Assembly: GCA_013398275.1 (NCBI GenBank) | Contig: VZSE01005880.1 | Coordinates: 684,571-748,570 of the forward strand | Reading direction: 5' to 3' | DNA length: 64,000 nt | Source of the DNA: Promerops cafer | Lineage: Eukaryota > Chordata > Aves > Passeriformes > Nectariniidae | Shown: piece after piece, positions 1 to 12,879 of the stretch | Position numbering within the stretch: the stretch's first letter is position 1 | How the letters are laid out: each line of letters begins with the position of its first letter | Translations under genes and position numbers: made by a program | Notes under the pieces: model-generated | Told to the model about the DNA's origin: nothing | Database searches by the model: none | Seen by the model: the letters and a program-made list of their open reading frames with translations, nothing else

Positions 1-2938
1 CCAGCATGAGCTTGCAACACCTACCCAGGAAGGAGGCCCTGTCACAGCATGTGCAGACCCCAAAGCAGACCTGAACAGCTCATAGCTAAAACTTATTTTT
101 CTCTTACGCCATTTGCCTCTGTTGTTCAGCACTCCCTGCTGCAGCAACCTCAGCAAAGGCAAGAAGGCTGCAGGGCAGCATACGGCTCCTCTGACATGTT
201 GCCTAAGTTCCCTAATGTATATACAGGTATTTCTTTGGCTTAAGAAATCTGTCAAATTTTTTGAATATTCTACCTTCTCTCGCCATGTGAATGCACAGAT
301 AAAGACACAAGTCCACCTGCACGTGATCCCACTAATTCACACAAATAAGGTCACAAAGTCGGTGAAATTTCCCACAAAACACAGAAAACAAGTCTACAGT
401 GGCAGTGTCTCAGACTGCCTGAGGCTCAAGCAATTCTGGTTTTAGTGTTAAGCAACTGTGCATGTGCCTCCAAGCAGTTGTATTTTTCGTAATGTGTGCT
501 ACCCGGGATTCTCTGCCATCTTCAGTAATTATTTAAACAGCAGACTGTTATTGCCAAAATTGGCTTTTATTAACCCTTATTTACTTCTGATCACAAAACA
601 AAGGAACTTTTGAAGTACCAGTTTGTGTATTTGAGCAGGAAGAGAGACCCGGACCAGTGTGGTGGGAAGGAGGTCCTGCAATAGCACACAGCTGCCAGGC
701 TGCTGCTTTTGGGTTTAAGTTACCCCTCATCAAAAGGTGTATCAGGCCTTCAGCCAGACAGGAAATATACAACCCTTGAGACAGAACAATGTGCTGTGGT
801 CAGTCTGATGCCTTGCAGCACAGGAGATCCTAAAGGATGCTCTCTCCAGTCCAAGCAAAACGTCAGGATGCCTCCTAGCACCAGCTAAGGAGAGACCCTG
901 CTCTGCATCCCACCGTCCACAACAGATCAGGCTGCCCCTGTGAAGATTTACTAACCTAAAGTAATACAACATACATGACCTGTTCGTCCACAGCCAGTGG
1001 CACCAAGGAATTCATGCAGCAGTGGCAGGATGGTCTAGTGCATTTTCAGTAAACTGCATTTGACAGTGAGATGTAGAAAATACAACTTTGAATGGGAAGT
1101 TAACTATTCCCACCAAGGCTTTTATTATGAAGTATTTTGTTAAGCATGAGCATGAGCTTTTTCTGTTCACTGCTCTCCTTCTGGCTCTACAGCCCTCCAC
1201 ATTTCTGCCCGAGTATCCTTCAGCTCTGCTGCCCACATCCTGTGGCTCTGGCCTCCTCCTGGAGCAGCAGGGAGCTGGGAGGAGAGTGCAGTCTGGAGGG
1301 CATGAGCTGCAGCACTGCTGCAACACTGCAGCAAATGCTGCATGGCTGCTCATCCAGCCTCCTGCAGCCACTGGCACAGCCACTCTCATCAGGAGCCCCC
1401 AACAGAGAGTTCTAGGATAATCCAGTCACAAACATGTTTCTTCACAGCTGCAGTGGCCCAGCTAGTGGTTTACGCTCCTAGTGAGGAAGCTTTCCATCTG
1501 TGATACTTCCCTAGGTAAGGTAAACGGGATGAGATCACCCACACAAAAGAAACAGGTTTTGAAACAGTGCTGCCCAGCCCCAGGCTCGAGTTTCCCCAGA
1601 GGCACAAAAGACACAGGTTACAAAGGACTACATAAACCCCACATTCCAACTGCTGGTCTGAGACACTTAGTGCTGCTGCACACCACAGCTGAGAGGCAGA
1701 TGCTTTCCAAGGATGGAGAAAATCATTCCACAAAAGGGCAGCCAGCTTGGTGAACCAGGGGCACCAATTACCTGCTGAGGAGAGACTGCACGATCTGCCT
1801 TCACTGACATACATCCTTAAGGCTAAAGTGCTCACATCTTGAACAACCCAACCCTTCCTGCAAAGGCTGCATAGTGTCCAGTCCCCTTCCCAATGCCAAA
1901 TACTCCATCTGGATTGAATCAAGGAGGCTACCTTGGTTTGGACACCCAGGACAGGCATGGTTAGGCTGACCCAAGCACTGCACATTGATGGACAAGGCCC
2001 TGCTTGCAGAGCAGGTTTCCCAAGGGACTGTGATCCCCAGAGGAGGAGCAGAGTCACACTGCTCCTGCAGCAGACCCAGACACCCTCAGCTGCACCTGGT
2101 CCTGCAGAGGCATTGCCACCAGTTACAAATCCATCATTTCATGTCCTGTCTAGTCCCTGGGACAGGCCAGCCTCCAGACCACCACAGATCCTGACCATGC
2201 TACTCAGGACCATATATTGCACCAATGGAGACCACTTCTGACCCATCTGCAGCTATTGGGGCTGGGATCAACCACACAGCTGTGGGGCACAGCTCCTTGC
2301 TCTGCAGACCTTTCCCACAGACTCTCTACCTAGCAGCAAATAATAATCACCGTTTCATTTTCACTAAGCCCCAGCCCACTCAGGATACCAAATTCCCTAG
2401 TTTTGGGATGGCCAAGTGAGCATGCCCAGAAAAAATGTCAAGGTATTTTTCTGCAGCTGGGATCATTCCTCCCCAGGAGGGGGAACAAAGCCTCTGGGGA
2501 GGATCCAGAAGAGATGGTGAAGAGGGAGGAGACACCTGCAGCTGGAGGGAGGCTCAGGCTTCTCCTCTCTTCTCCTCTCCACTATCGCCCTGGACTTGCC
2601 TCATGACGCCCTGCTGCCCACTCCATAGCTCACCCTCTGGCTGGCCTCAGGGGTGCTCCAGTGATGCCCTGCCAGGGCAGAGCACTGCAGGGAAAAGGCC
2701 ACCAGCCTTTCCCAAACCAACTTTGGGCACAGAGCCAGGGCAGGAGATCCCATGCAAGAGAGCAGCCACCAGCCCAGGCTGATGCCATGGGATGCCATAC
2801 CCGGAAACCCTGCCTCCGTGCTCTGATGCCAAGAGTCTCCAGGAGACCCACGTCTGTGACAGCCTAGCCACCAGCTCAGGCAAAAACTGTAGAGAGAAAC
2901 AAACGACTCAACAGCAGCTGTGTTAAAAGTGTTATATA
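1..2938. other. gene-free stretch at left edge
   Basis: I see no coding exon here on either strand. Open frames are short, mutually overlapping and resemble no family I know. If PRDM11 continues past the window edge this is PRDM11 intron; part could also be transcript downstream of the Myb/SANT gene. One AATAAA on the minus strand lies at 566-571, in an AT-rich context, and could be a poly(A) signal, but nothing else supports a gene end there. Confidence 0.4.
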
Positions 2939-2944
2939 TTTATT
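2939..2944 (-). terminator. candidate distal poly(A) signal (AATAAA), minus strand
   Basis: The minus strand reads AATAAA here, inside an AT-rich block that follows a long stretch without coding potential, with T/G-rich sequence about 30-50 bases further on. It would give the Myb/SANT gene a 3' UTR of about 2.6 kb. The choice between this and the proximal signal at 3826-3831 is inference; transcript ends would decide it. Confidence 0.35.
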
Positions 2945-5567
2945 GCATTCTTAACAAAAATACTTTTAAAGAGAGAATTTTTTCAGCATGTACAGGACAT
3001 GGAGATACTGGGGTTGAGCACAGCAGTTTGCTTTGACAGACACTTACTTCAACAGCCAGTTAACATGATAGGTGCAGGAGGAAGTATCCTTTGCGAGCCA
3101 GTACAGAAAAGCCACTCCACCGAGGGGTCTACACAGGGCAGGAGATACGTCCCCAGATCTGGGCCAATCTGTAATAGTCCACAGAGGAAACTAGGGGAGA
3201 CATCAGGCAGTTTATAGTAAAAGGTCTTTTCTCCTGACCAGTGCCCAGCCTTTGGAGATTTGCATTGAGGGCTGTGCATCCTGCACCAGGATTCTCTCTC
3301 TAAATTCATCTGTGTGGACAAACTGACAGCAGCAATGATGTTAACTCCCTCCAGTGCCCAGCACCTGCAGGAGTCTCCTCCTTTGCAGACCTGAGGCTTC
3401 CCAGAAGGGATCCTCCTGGACAACATCAAAGGAGCTAATCTTACCACTATATCCATGGGAGGACATCAGTAGAGACCAAATATTATAAAAATATAAAATA
3501 CTAATTAATATATAGCAGCAGCACTATATTGGCTCAGAAAGCCTTTAAAACATAACATCCTTTTTTCAGCTCTGATGCATAAATTAGATCCACTTCTGCC
3601 AGATTTCCCAATCTCCCCTTCATCTGAAGAGAGACTGTGACTTTTGCAGAATACAAATCTTTCAACAGAAGTAAAAGGACATCCTCAGCAGAAGGTGAGC
3701 AAGTTCTGCCCTGGTCTGGCACCAGCACTAAAAGGAATGTCCTCTGCATGAAACCAGTTCAGTTGGGCAATTCCTCAGAAATGAGGCTTTTTTCCTTGTC
3801 AGACCATTACTTCCTTGAACAATCTTTTATTGCACCACTAAAAATAAATTACTTGAATTAGAATTACAGAACATCTTAAAAAAAAAAAAAAGAAAAGTAT
3901 GTCATGAATGCCTGACACAGCAGATATACAATGAACTTTTCAGGAAAGAAACTAGTGCACTATACTTTCAAAGGAGAGGCTAGACAGGTTAAAGATGACC
4001 CTTGAAAACCACACAAAACAAGCCATCCCCCTGCTACATCACACTGCCTACGTTCAATTCCACGGAAGTTTCTGTAACTTTTTTGCCAAGTCTGTAGCCC
4101 AGCCATGGCATGATGATGCACACTCATACTAACAGGAATAGTTTCCTGCAACCAGCCTCCAAATACAACAGGACAGCCTGGAGAGCACGGTGTGCTGTGT
4201 GGTTAACACCTTGACCCTCTTTCCCTGCTGAAGCTTATCAGGATAATGGTCTGGGTTTTTCCAGAGATGGGGGCAGCTTGCTAGATGCAGAGGTGCAAAT
4301 TAAGGAGAAAACAAGACATATTATAAAAGAGCTGCCACATATATTATCACCACCTGAAGTGACACTATTAAAGCCTAGTTCCAGAATCAGTGTTGTACAT
4401 GGGAACCTCACACAGCTCTAGAGAATTCAAATGTTGTAACACAGTTCTTTCTTGCATCTCTATGGGGAAAGAAAGCAGTATAAAACCAACATGTCTAAGA
4501 TTTTAACCAATGTAGCTGTGAATTTAGACTGTAAACTCTTCATGACAGGAGAACACAGTACAGATCCCACCCTTAACAAAACTAAGTGCAAAGTAACTGT
4601 ACTGAAGCTGACAGAATTACAGTAAAACAAAATCAAACTGGCTTGATGTCAGAAGCAGGCCCTACATCTTTTCTGGTTTCTGTTCAGTCTCCCACATTTT
4701 GAAGAGGTAAGGTGGTTCAAAACTGAAGATTTGACAACATGCAAGAAAATAATATGATACAATTATCTTTAAAAGTTGTCATATGATGAAATAATTGTAT
4801 TTTAACTGCAATTGTGAAAGGTAGGGGTTTCAGACTGGAGCAAATGAAGTTGAGCTCCTTAACACAAGTGCATGTTGCTCTGCAGAATCCAGGCCTATGC
4901 CTTTGCAACCCTTTTCAAAAGTCTAAGACCCCTGGTGCTCAGACCTGTCCTCAGAATTGTGCCTTCTTCCCTTCCCTGCACAAGCTCTGCTTTTACACTC
5001 CTCTCCCCAAAGCTGTGTGTAAGTCACAGTAAACCCGGACAGCCCACTATTACTGAATGAAAGATAAAAGCAATGATCAGTAAGAGATTTTAGAGTCATA
5101 AGGCTGTATTTCTGCACATACTGCACATACTAATATTCAGGAAGATGATGGGAATGCAGTAGTAGGATAAATTTGTGAGTTGATTGCAAAGGGATCTCTG
5201 TAGCATGCTGTTTCAGTAAATAGTATTTCACAAGCATGGGAAGAGATCCAGATAATGATTTCTATTGCATCTCTTAGTTTATACAGCATTTAAAGCATGG
5301 AAAAGCCAGTGAAAACTCTTAATCTCTATGAACCCGAAGATATCCTACATTCCAAGCTCTACAGTATTTGAGATTCCTCTTTGCCAATGCAGAGGGCCAG
5401 TTCTACAATTAGCTGCCATATTCATACTGCTCTGTTAGCCAGCAGGGGGATGGATGGGTTGGGTCAGCTCTTGACCTTCCCCACAGAATATTGATACACA
5501 TGGAGGAGCCATGTGAGCATGCAGCAGCTCAGAAAGGGGCATCCCTCTTTACTTTATATGGAACAGA
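2945..5567 (-). other. probable 3' UTR or downstream region of the Myb/SANT gene
   Basis: This stretch lies directly after the stop codon at 5570-5568 on the minus strand and has no convincing coding frame. Two minus-strand AATAAA hexamers fall in or at the end of it (3826-3831 and 2939-2944). An A-tract lies near 3878-3890. Assignment as 3' UTR is inference from position only. Confidence 0.35.
3826..3831 (-). terminator. candidate proximal poly(A) signal (AATAAA), minus strand
   Basis: The minus strand shows AATAAA about 1.74 kb after the Myb/SANT stop codon, followed within about 15-35 bases by a short T/G-containing stretch. It is the first AATAAA I found after that stop on the coding strand. 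Confidence 0.35.
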
Positions 5568-6154
5568 CTAAGAATTATGTTTTCTTTTTCGTGACCTGGC
5601 GCCCTGTGCAGGAGTCGTCCGTTTTAGAGAGTTTTGGTTGGACTCTGCACTGGGCTTGGGGGGCTGTTTAGAGCAAGCTGCTTGCAGACAGGACCCTGGC
5701 ATGACACCAGGATCTTGTATCCTATGGAAAGCCCGGACCCCATCGCGTATTTCTGTCAGTGTCTGACACATGTGGCCGACCTGGCTGGTGAGGTCAGCCA
5801 CGCTCTGGCTGACGGCATGCATGCTATCTGCCATGTCCCTGTGAATGGCCACCAGCTCCTGGCAGAACTGCCTCAACAGGTCTGTTTGCTGCGCATGGGA
5901 ATGGAGAAGCTGGCGATCGGAGCTGGAGAGGGGCGGGCTCCTTGTGAGGGAGTGCGGGGGTCTGCAGGCCGAGGTGGTGCGTGGGGATGGACAGCGCAGC
6001 TCCTGCCTTTGGCTGGCAGCTTCCGAGGGCTCTGATGAGGAAGAAGTGCGAAGGAAGGAGGGCCTGGAGAACGGACTGACACCTGCACCAGCCCTCTGCA
6101 GCGAAGCGAAGCGGTGCTCCTGAGAAGTGCTTGGCAGCTCTTCATCTTCATCAG
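5568..6154 (-). CDS. Myb/SANT-like domain protein, exon 2 (C-terminal half, stop included)
   Basis: This exon supplies residues 137-331 of the predicted protein. It begins after a good acceptor (pyrimidine tract ending TTTAAG). Two bases complete a Ser codon left in phase 1 by exon 1, giving the continuous acidic/serine junction SPSTSSDEDEELPSTS. A low-complexity Ser/Pro/Arg-rich linker follows, then a predicted amphipathic helix starting at LLRQFCQELVAIHRDMADSM and running to about TEIRDGV. In MYPOP-type proteins such a helix follows the DNA-binding domain and probably mediates oligomerisation. The protein ends in a basic cluster, RSRKRKHNS, a likely nuclear localisation signal, and a TAG stop at 5570-5568. 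The upstream part of the frame has no internal ATG, so this is an internal/terminal exon, not a separate gene. Function in DNA binding is inferred; the target is unknown. Confidence 0.88.
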
Positions 6155-7812
6155 CTTAAACAGAAGAGGAAGCATGAATTATTAATGTGAAATCCCTCTC
6201 AACACTGGCTTCTGTTTCAGGGTATCTCAAAGAACATGGAAAAAGGGTTTTCCCCTCCCCCCAGTCTGCCAGTTCAGACAAGCCTGTAGCTTCTGATGCG
6301 TAACTCAACATGCAAGTGCTGCAATGTTAGCATCTGTGTGACAAGCTTAGCTGTGAGAAACCTGAGAGTGGGTGAACCCAAGCTATTGTGGTATTCTGTA
6401 CAGAGCACTGTTCATTACTAGAATATGAATCCATTTCAGACAGTAGCAATGATTTCTCTTCCCCAAATTCATAGGTAGCTAGCACAAATATTCTGGAGGG
6501 ACACATATTTCCCATGTAAAAATCCTGCTTCCCTGTCATTTCTAACATCCTCTTCACTGAGAAGAGCATAGATGTTGTATTTGCTGCTCTCAAAGTGTGT
6601 TCTGCAAAGTCACTATGTGGCTTGGCATCATATGAGGCCAATATGTGGCTTGGCCATATGAGGCAAGACAATGAGGCAGTCAGACAAAGAAGCAACAGGA
6701 CCCTATGTTAATCAGGCAAATACACTTGATGCAAAATCAAAACTAAAGAAAAATGCCGTGGGAAAATTCTCATTAGTGTGATAAATATCTAGTGATGTGC
6801 CAGTTCACAGGTACAGGCATGAGAAGATTAAGAAGAGACAAGGTTTCACCTGGTGCAGCTGCCCACATTTCCTTGCATAGCCTGTATTCTTTTTACCTCT
6901 GAAATAGTGCAACTGGCTTCCAAGATAGATGCAAAGAATGACCAAGTCCCATCTTGTCAGTTCTGGAAGATTTCGTCCTTGCTTTCTTACTAACAACTTC
7001 AGATATGAGATCAAGCCTAGTGTGGTAGGACAGCGCCACCCATGAGGTGTTAGTTGACTCATTTCCCAAGAAGTTATCACCTCCTTCTCTCTTTTCTATC
7101 CCTAGAAGTTCACAAGCAAGAACCTGCACCTCTACAAAAGAAACCTCCGTGTACAAAATTATGGAAAGAACCTGCACAAAGCAGTTTGTGGTTTAGCACT
7201 GGAAGGTGTCTGAGAATTGTGGTGTAAGAAGATTAACTTCAAAAGCACAACCAGCAGTTTCTTTAAAACCAGTGAAGAAGGAGTCATTATTGTCTACCTT
7301 TTTCATAGCGTTCATGCTGATCCTTCAGACCACTGCTGAGAAATCATTAGTGGCCCAACCTCAGCAATGAACACCAGTGATAACTTGGACCCCCAAAGCT
7401 CTTTTGGAAGTGATCCACTGGTGACAGACAGATGCCTCTCAATTTGGCAGCATTGCTGTTTTATCAGGGTCAAGATCTCCTAATCCTTTACAAGCACTTT
7501 TTCCACAAACTGGAGGCAGTCACACTTCAACTACAGATGCTCCCTCACTTGTAGGATTAATTCATACTTATAATCCATTATCTACTCTCAGACAATAGTA
7601 TGGAAAAGAACTGGATAAACAGATAAAGATGATCGTAACTTGGAAACAATCCATCTCAACGCTCCACAACCACCAGAGCAGAAACCAACCACAGCAGAAG
7701 GACCTGTCTTTACAGCCAACTCAGCCATCTCACACAACACACAATGCTCTTCTGGTGTCAAACTGAGATATGCAAGCATAAGACAAAGAGGTGTTAAGGC
7801 AGTGATACTTAC
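6155..7812 (-). other. intron of the Myb/SANT gene
   Basis: This 1,658-base intron has a perfect GTAAGT donor (7812-7807 on the minus strand) and an AG acceptor at 6156-6155 preceded by a T/C-rich tract. The flanking exons join in phase 1. No other exon or repeat was recognised inside it. Confidence 0.85.
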
Positions 7813-8221
7813 AGCTCGTTGATGGGCTGTCAACCACGTCCAGATCCGCTCTCCGGCAGCCGTGCCTCTGGTGCGACGAGTGCAGTGCCGACTCGATGGC
7901 TCTCTCACGGGCGGTCAGGACAATGGCTGAGGGCTGCCCTGTGCTGCCAGGGCTGGAGAGGGACCTCTGCATGAGTGCCAGTTTGTCCTTGGTCCTTCTC
8001 TTCATGTCGTCCCATCTGTGTTTAATGTCTTTTACAGACCTGGGGACCTGGCTGACTGATGTGATCTGCCTGGCTATGCCTTCCCAGATCTTGTCCCTGT
8101 CAGCATGGGACAGACGCATTGTCTCCCTCCCAAACAGCATGGCTTCATTTCGGGTCACCTCAGTGACCAGAATGTCCAGTTCTTCCTTGGAAAACTTGGG
8201 CTTCCTCTTTCGTTTAGCCAT
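7813..8221 (-). CDS. Myb/SANT-like domain protein, exon 1 (DNA-binding domain)
   Basis: This exon encodes residues 1-136 plus one base of codon 137. From ATG at 8221-8219 it starts MAKRKRKPKFSKEELDILV, the typical opening of the Myb/SANT-like domain of MYPOP, NAIF1 and TSNARE1: a basic leader, then a three-helix fold with spaced aromatic residues (F10, W46, W69 by my count), and a basic end, KHRWDDMKRRTKDKLA. These domains derive from the Myb-like DNA-binding protein of Harbinger transposons and act in the nucleus. The whole gene encodes 331 residues without a stop or frameshift, so it looks functional. The start was chosen because the domain begins right after it; upstream in-frame Met codons precede sequence unlike any family member. 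A pyrimidine-rich tract ending in AG at 8416-8415 could be the acceptor of a 5' UTR exon. I cannot tell which named avian paralogue this is. Confidence 0.88.
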
Positions 8222-11200
8222 GTTCCTTGGGTTGAACATCCCACAAAGCATAATTGGGTAAAAGGAAATCAGCGCAAAGCAACCCCCTGCATCCAACCAC
8301 TTGGCTAGTGCAGTACTGGGGCAGAGGAGTTTGGTGGGATCCAGCTCCCCTGACCCACAACAACCTCTCACCAGGAAAAGGCAGCTGTTTTGTTTCTAGA
8401 AGGCAATTTTCAAGCTTAAGAAAAAAAAATACCAAGCAACACTAGTGTGAAGGAGCCTTCTCAGCTTTAAAGTTAAAATTAAATTTTACACATCATCTGA
8501 TGCCCTGACTCACATACGAGATTTTCAGTTCAGCCTCACATCACTTGCCACAGTTTGTGCACAGAAAAAAACGTGAGAACTCACAATCACAGCAGTGAAT
8601 TAACTTCTAATGTGACACTGCTCGAAACTTAGAGGAAATTTAGAGGCCTGAAACATATCTTATTGTTCTACCTGGCACAATATGCAAGAGAAGCTTTTAC
8701 ACCACCCTTTCTGTTACAACTTGCAGGATGTCATGAAAAGGCTACATCAAACTGGATTTTTTTTAGAGTAGGTATGTTTTGACTAGACTGGTGGGCAATT
8801 TCTACAACTTGCCTTCCCTAAGGAAAGATCTCTTTTTTCAGCACTGGGGTACTCTACATCCAGCATTTGTCTACTTCACAGTAAGATCTATTTTCACCCA
8901 GAAATGGCTGCCATTTACCATTGTTCTCAAAAGGAATGAGGCCACCCACTTCATTTTCCAGGCTAGGCTTTCTGTCACTGCCACCAACATGAGCCTGCAC
9001 CCGGTTTCTGGTGCTTCAAATGAACAGCTTGAAGCCTCAGCCCATTGAGAAAAAGAGGCAGCCATCCTGAGAAGAAGCAGTTTTGTCCAAAGGGGGTGTG
9101 TGTTAATCTCGCCAGCCACAGTCAAAGAAAACTATAAAAATAAACAAAACATTAGTCCCAACTATGTTTTGTTATTGGGAAAAAAAAAGAAGGCAGTAGA
9201 TCTATTAAATAAGGAAGGAGAAAACAGACTGTCTGAACCTACAGAAAGGCGCTGACCCACGTCATTCTACTTCCTTTCTAGTGCCATTAACACTGCTGTT
9301 TAATCAATCCCACTGACACTGCTGCCTGCAAGTGTCAGTTTGGTTAAAGCTGGAAAACCAGTAGGAGAAGCTGCTCAAATCCAGGCCACATCAGGGAGAG
9401 CTGGGATCTATGTGCACAGATGCATTTCATGGGAACAAACATAAATGAACACTTGAGATACTGTCTTGGTGGAGCTTCATTTATAGAGAAAAAGAAGGAA
9501 CGTTTAAAGAAGATGGTAATGAAATGATGGAGAGCCAGCAAAGCACCTGCTACCCTGAATCTCAAAAAACCCCAACAAAAAAACTCACCAAATTTAAAAG
9601 GAAAAGGGAATTCTCCCAGCTGAACACGAGAAGAAGGGAAAAGGCTACACAAAACATTGAGCAAGGGAACATTTACAGTTTGACTTTTATCGCATTCAGC
9701 AAAACTGGGCTTGGTGTATCTCCTTATCAGGTACGCATGACTGCACAGCATCATCGGTGCCTCCATGAGGTGGCAACAAACCTCCACTGACAAGCTGTTC
9801 TGGTGAATGAGAGTTACAGTATTCTGCAAAGTGCTCTGGGTAGGGGTGAGCTTGCAGAACAGAACAGCACCCTGGAGCCACGGGGTCACAAAATCTGGTG
9901 CCCCCTCTTCTCTGCTGAACTCACAGCTGCTGTCACCAGCAAAGCTGCACCAATGGGGAATTAGAGCCCTGTTTGCTCTTCCCAGACAGGATATCCCATC
10001 AAATGCACTTAGGACAGCTTATGGTAGGCCTGGATGTTCAGATTTCAGTGTTTTCACTTATATGCTCCAACACGACTTGGGTGAAAACAATCTAACTTAC
10101 ATATTCCAATAGCAAACTTGCCACACATCAAGTAATGAGTTCTGGCCAGTTTTAATCAGAAATTCAATTAACCTTAGGTTCCTAGCAGGCACATCAACCT
10201 CCTCCTTATAAAAATGCAGACAGTATTACTATCAGAGGGATCTTTTTCTCCTCTAGCATGTCGTATGTCCCTGGAGGCACTCACTGATATTTAGAAGAAC
10301 CTCTCCGGTGATGCCATGAGGGTTTTAGCAAGCTCCACAGCAGCCCCAGCTGTGAGGTTGTGAATTCACACCTCAGCCCAGATCAATCTGAAAGTGTAAG
10401 ACACATTGAACAGTGGGCACTTAATGATTACTCCACAAAAATATCAAGCAACTCCACTTTTCTTGGCCTTTAAGAAACAAGCATGTAATTTTTCCCAGGG
10501 CTTTGCAAGGATCACAGTCCCACAGTAATTTAGGATCCCTTCGCTCTGCATAAATTTGACTCTGGAATAGATAAGAACATTTGCTCCACTTGCTGCAAGG
10601 TAGCAGAAATCAGTTTATGACATTCAACAAAATGACATTCATAGGCTGGTAGCTTTTACTCACCCTGAACACAAGGGCAGTCACAGTAACCCTGACTGTT
10701 TTTTAAATGCTTATTTTTAAAAGGTCCTGTAAAGTTGAAACAGCAGCTGTGTACTTAGAAGATCCACTAGTCAAAGTTGGTCCTGCTTTAAGCAAGCTAT
10801 TGGAACACTTGACCAGAGCTCCCTTCCAAGCTCTATTATTGTATGAAAATCAAATCAGAGATGCCTCCATTATAAGGAGATATACGAAGATTGACAGGAC
10901 AGTCTGGCTCCCCATGATCTCTACTACTATGTTTGGAGAGGAAAAGGGGCAGAAAGGAAGGCAAAGGAGAAAGCAGTGAGAAAGGCTTGCTTCAGCCTTT
11001 TTGCATTGGCTAAGGCAAAGGATGAATTTATACTGTGCCAAAAGCCTAGGAATTCAGGTACTCATATGTAAGAAGGGTTACAGACTATAAATGCTCAAAA
11101 TATCCTGGAAACCCCAAACATGAGCCACTACATTTCAACAGCAGCTAGGCACCACCAGTTTCTATCCTACATCTCACTCTGGGCCAAGTGATATATACAC

Positions 11201-12879
11201 AGAAGGATGGACTTCCCTGGACTTGCTGAGTTATTTTCGGTTTTTTGGCAGATCCATTTTTAGATGACACCAACAACTGAGTAAGAGAATTTCCTCAGAA
11301 GCTACTAGGAAAATGGATGGTCCTCTGCAACCCTTCAGAAGCCCCAAGAACTGCCACCAGCAGCAATTTACGGTTTGTGTCCAAGAAAGCATTAATTTTC
11401 CTTGCTGCAATCCAATCAGCATCAGAAAAATAAAAACAGAGGAAGACGTTTGCATATGTTGAAGTCATGGAGTTTCATGAAGTATTGCAAACAGCAGGGC
11501 TTTCCTCTGGACAGAGATGAAGGGTACATTAGCCATGTGCCAGCAGCCAGCTTAGGAGAACATGCTCCCAGCATCAGGAGTTTGTCTTGACTGACTAACT
11601 GATGAGGGAAAGGGCAAGAGGATGTTACCATTGCCCTGCCATCTGCTGCACTTGTTACTCCTTCCTCCCTGTCATCCACTGCCTTGGGTAAACAGGCACT
11701 TGAAATTAAACCAGCAAGTGCTGCAGTGTACATACTGTCCTCAGGCAACATGAAAATGGACTCAGATGTGGTATTCAAACAACAGAAACAATAGCCAGAT
11801 CTACAAGAAGAGAGAGGAGTCAGCCCAAGCTGCCCTCCCCATGCCATACCCACCTACCCAGAAGGTGAGTAGATCTGCTTTGCAAAGCAGTCCATCTGTG
11901 AGTGATAGCAAAGAGCACCATCTGAAAAACAAAAAGAGCGCTGTCTACAGCGTCCTGGAAGTCAAGTGTGGTTTCTGTGTGTGATCTCAGTGTCAGGTGA
12001 TATTCTGGGAATATGGAGCACACCTTAGTCTAAAAGGTGCTAACAAACAAAATCAAGGCTTTTTGAGGACTTCTATTGCCCCTCGAACTGTCAGTCCAAC
12101 TCTACATAATACTACTGGTTATAAGCACTTTCCAAGAGTAAAATCAGAAAGGTCAGTAAGACTGGTATAGCCTGCAGAGACCCTTTGATACACCCCTCCC
12201 ATGAGGGGTCACAAACATCCCCTTTCCACAAAGCCATAACCTCCATGCCTTTCAAGGCTCTACACAATGGCCCAGACCACACTCATACTGAGACTGAACC
12301 ATGGCAAACACAAGATTAGGCAAGAATATTCTGCACTTTGGTGTTAGGACCAGGAGTAGTGCCCATTTAAATCCAGACATCAAGCTTATGTTCAGGGTAG
12401 TAGGAAGAAGAGTTCATAATAGAATTTTTGCTTTCTAAGACTATGTTTTGCCCCAGTTTCAATGTCATGCAGATCGCAAAGATCCAGATCTATGTAGATT
12501 TTTGAACTTTGCATTCTTTACTTCTAGATATATATATCTGCCTACCTATCTCTTTACTGTACCACTGCCTCTTTTTGAAGTGATGACTCTAGCCTCAGTC
12601 CTGGTCTAGTATTTTATCTCATCCAGCAGTGAACAACTGTAACAGCTGGAATCCTTACAGAAAAAGGAAATCTTTTGCTGAACTTTATGAACATAAATGT
12701 CAGAACAGCTGCTATCCATGTGAAGACTGAAATGGCCAAAAGTGGTGCAACCAGATACGACCAATTAGGTCAATCTTGCATTTACCTGTACTTCATACTT
12801 TTTATTCCCTTAATGAGGGACAACTGAAAATCCTAGACATCCAGGCCAACAAACCAGGTAATCCCACGCTGCTTTACTC
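8222..12879. other. non-coding stretch upstream of the Myb/SANT gene (also PRDM11 intron)
   Basis: I found no exon here. I looked on the minus strand for the next PRDM11 exon, which should carry the rest of the PR domain after an acceptor in phase 2, and saw no match. The stretch has ordinary AT-leaning composition with short poly(A) and a small TA repeat near 12530. It probably contains the 5' UTR intron of the Myb/SANT gene. Confidence 0.4.

Noticed and set aside
5873..6175. 100-codon minus frame overlapping Myb/SANT exon 2
   Set aside because: The spliced frame gives the correct family sequence and junction; this is its shadow in another register.
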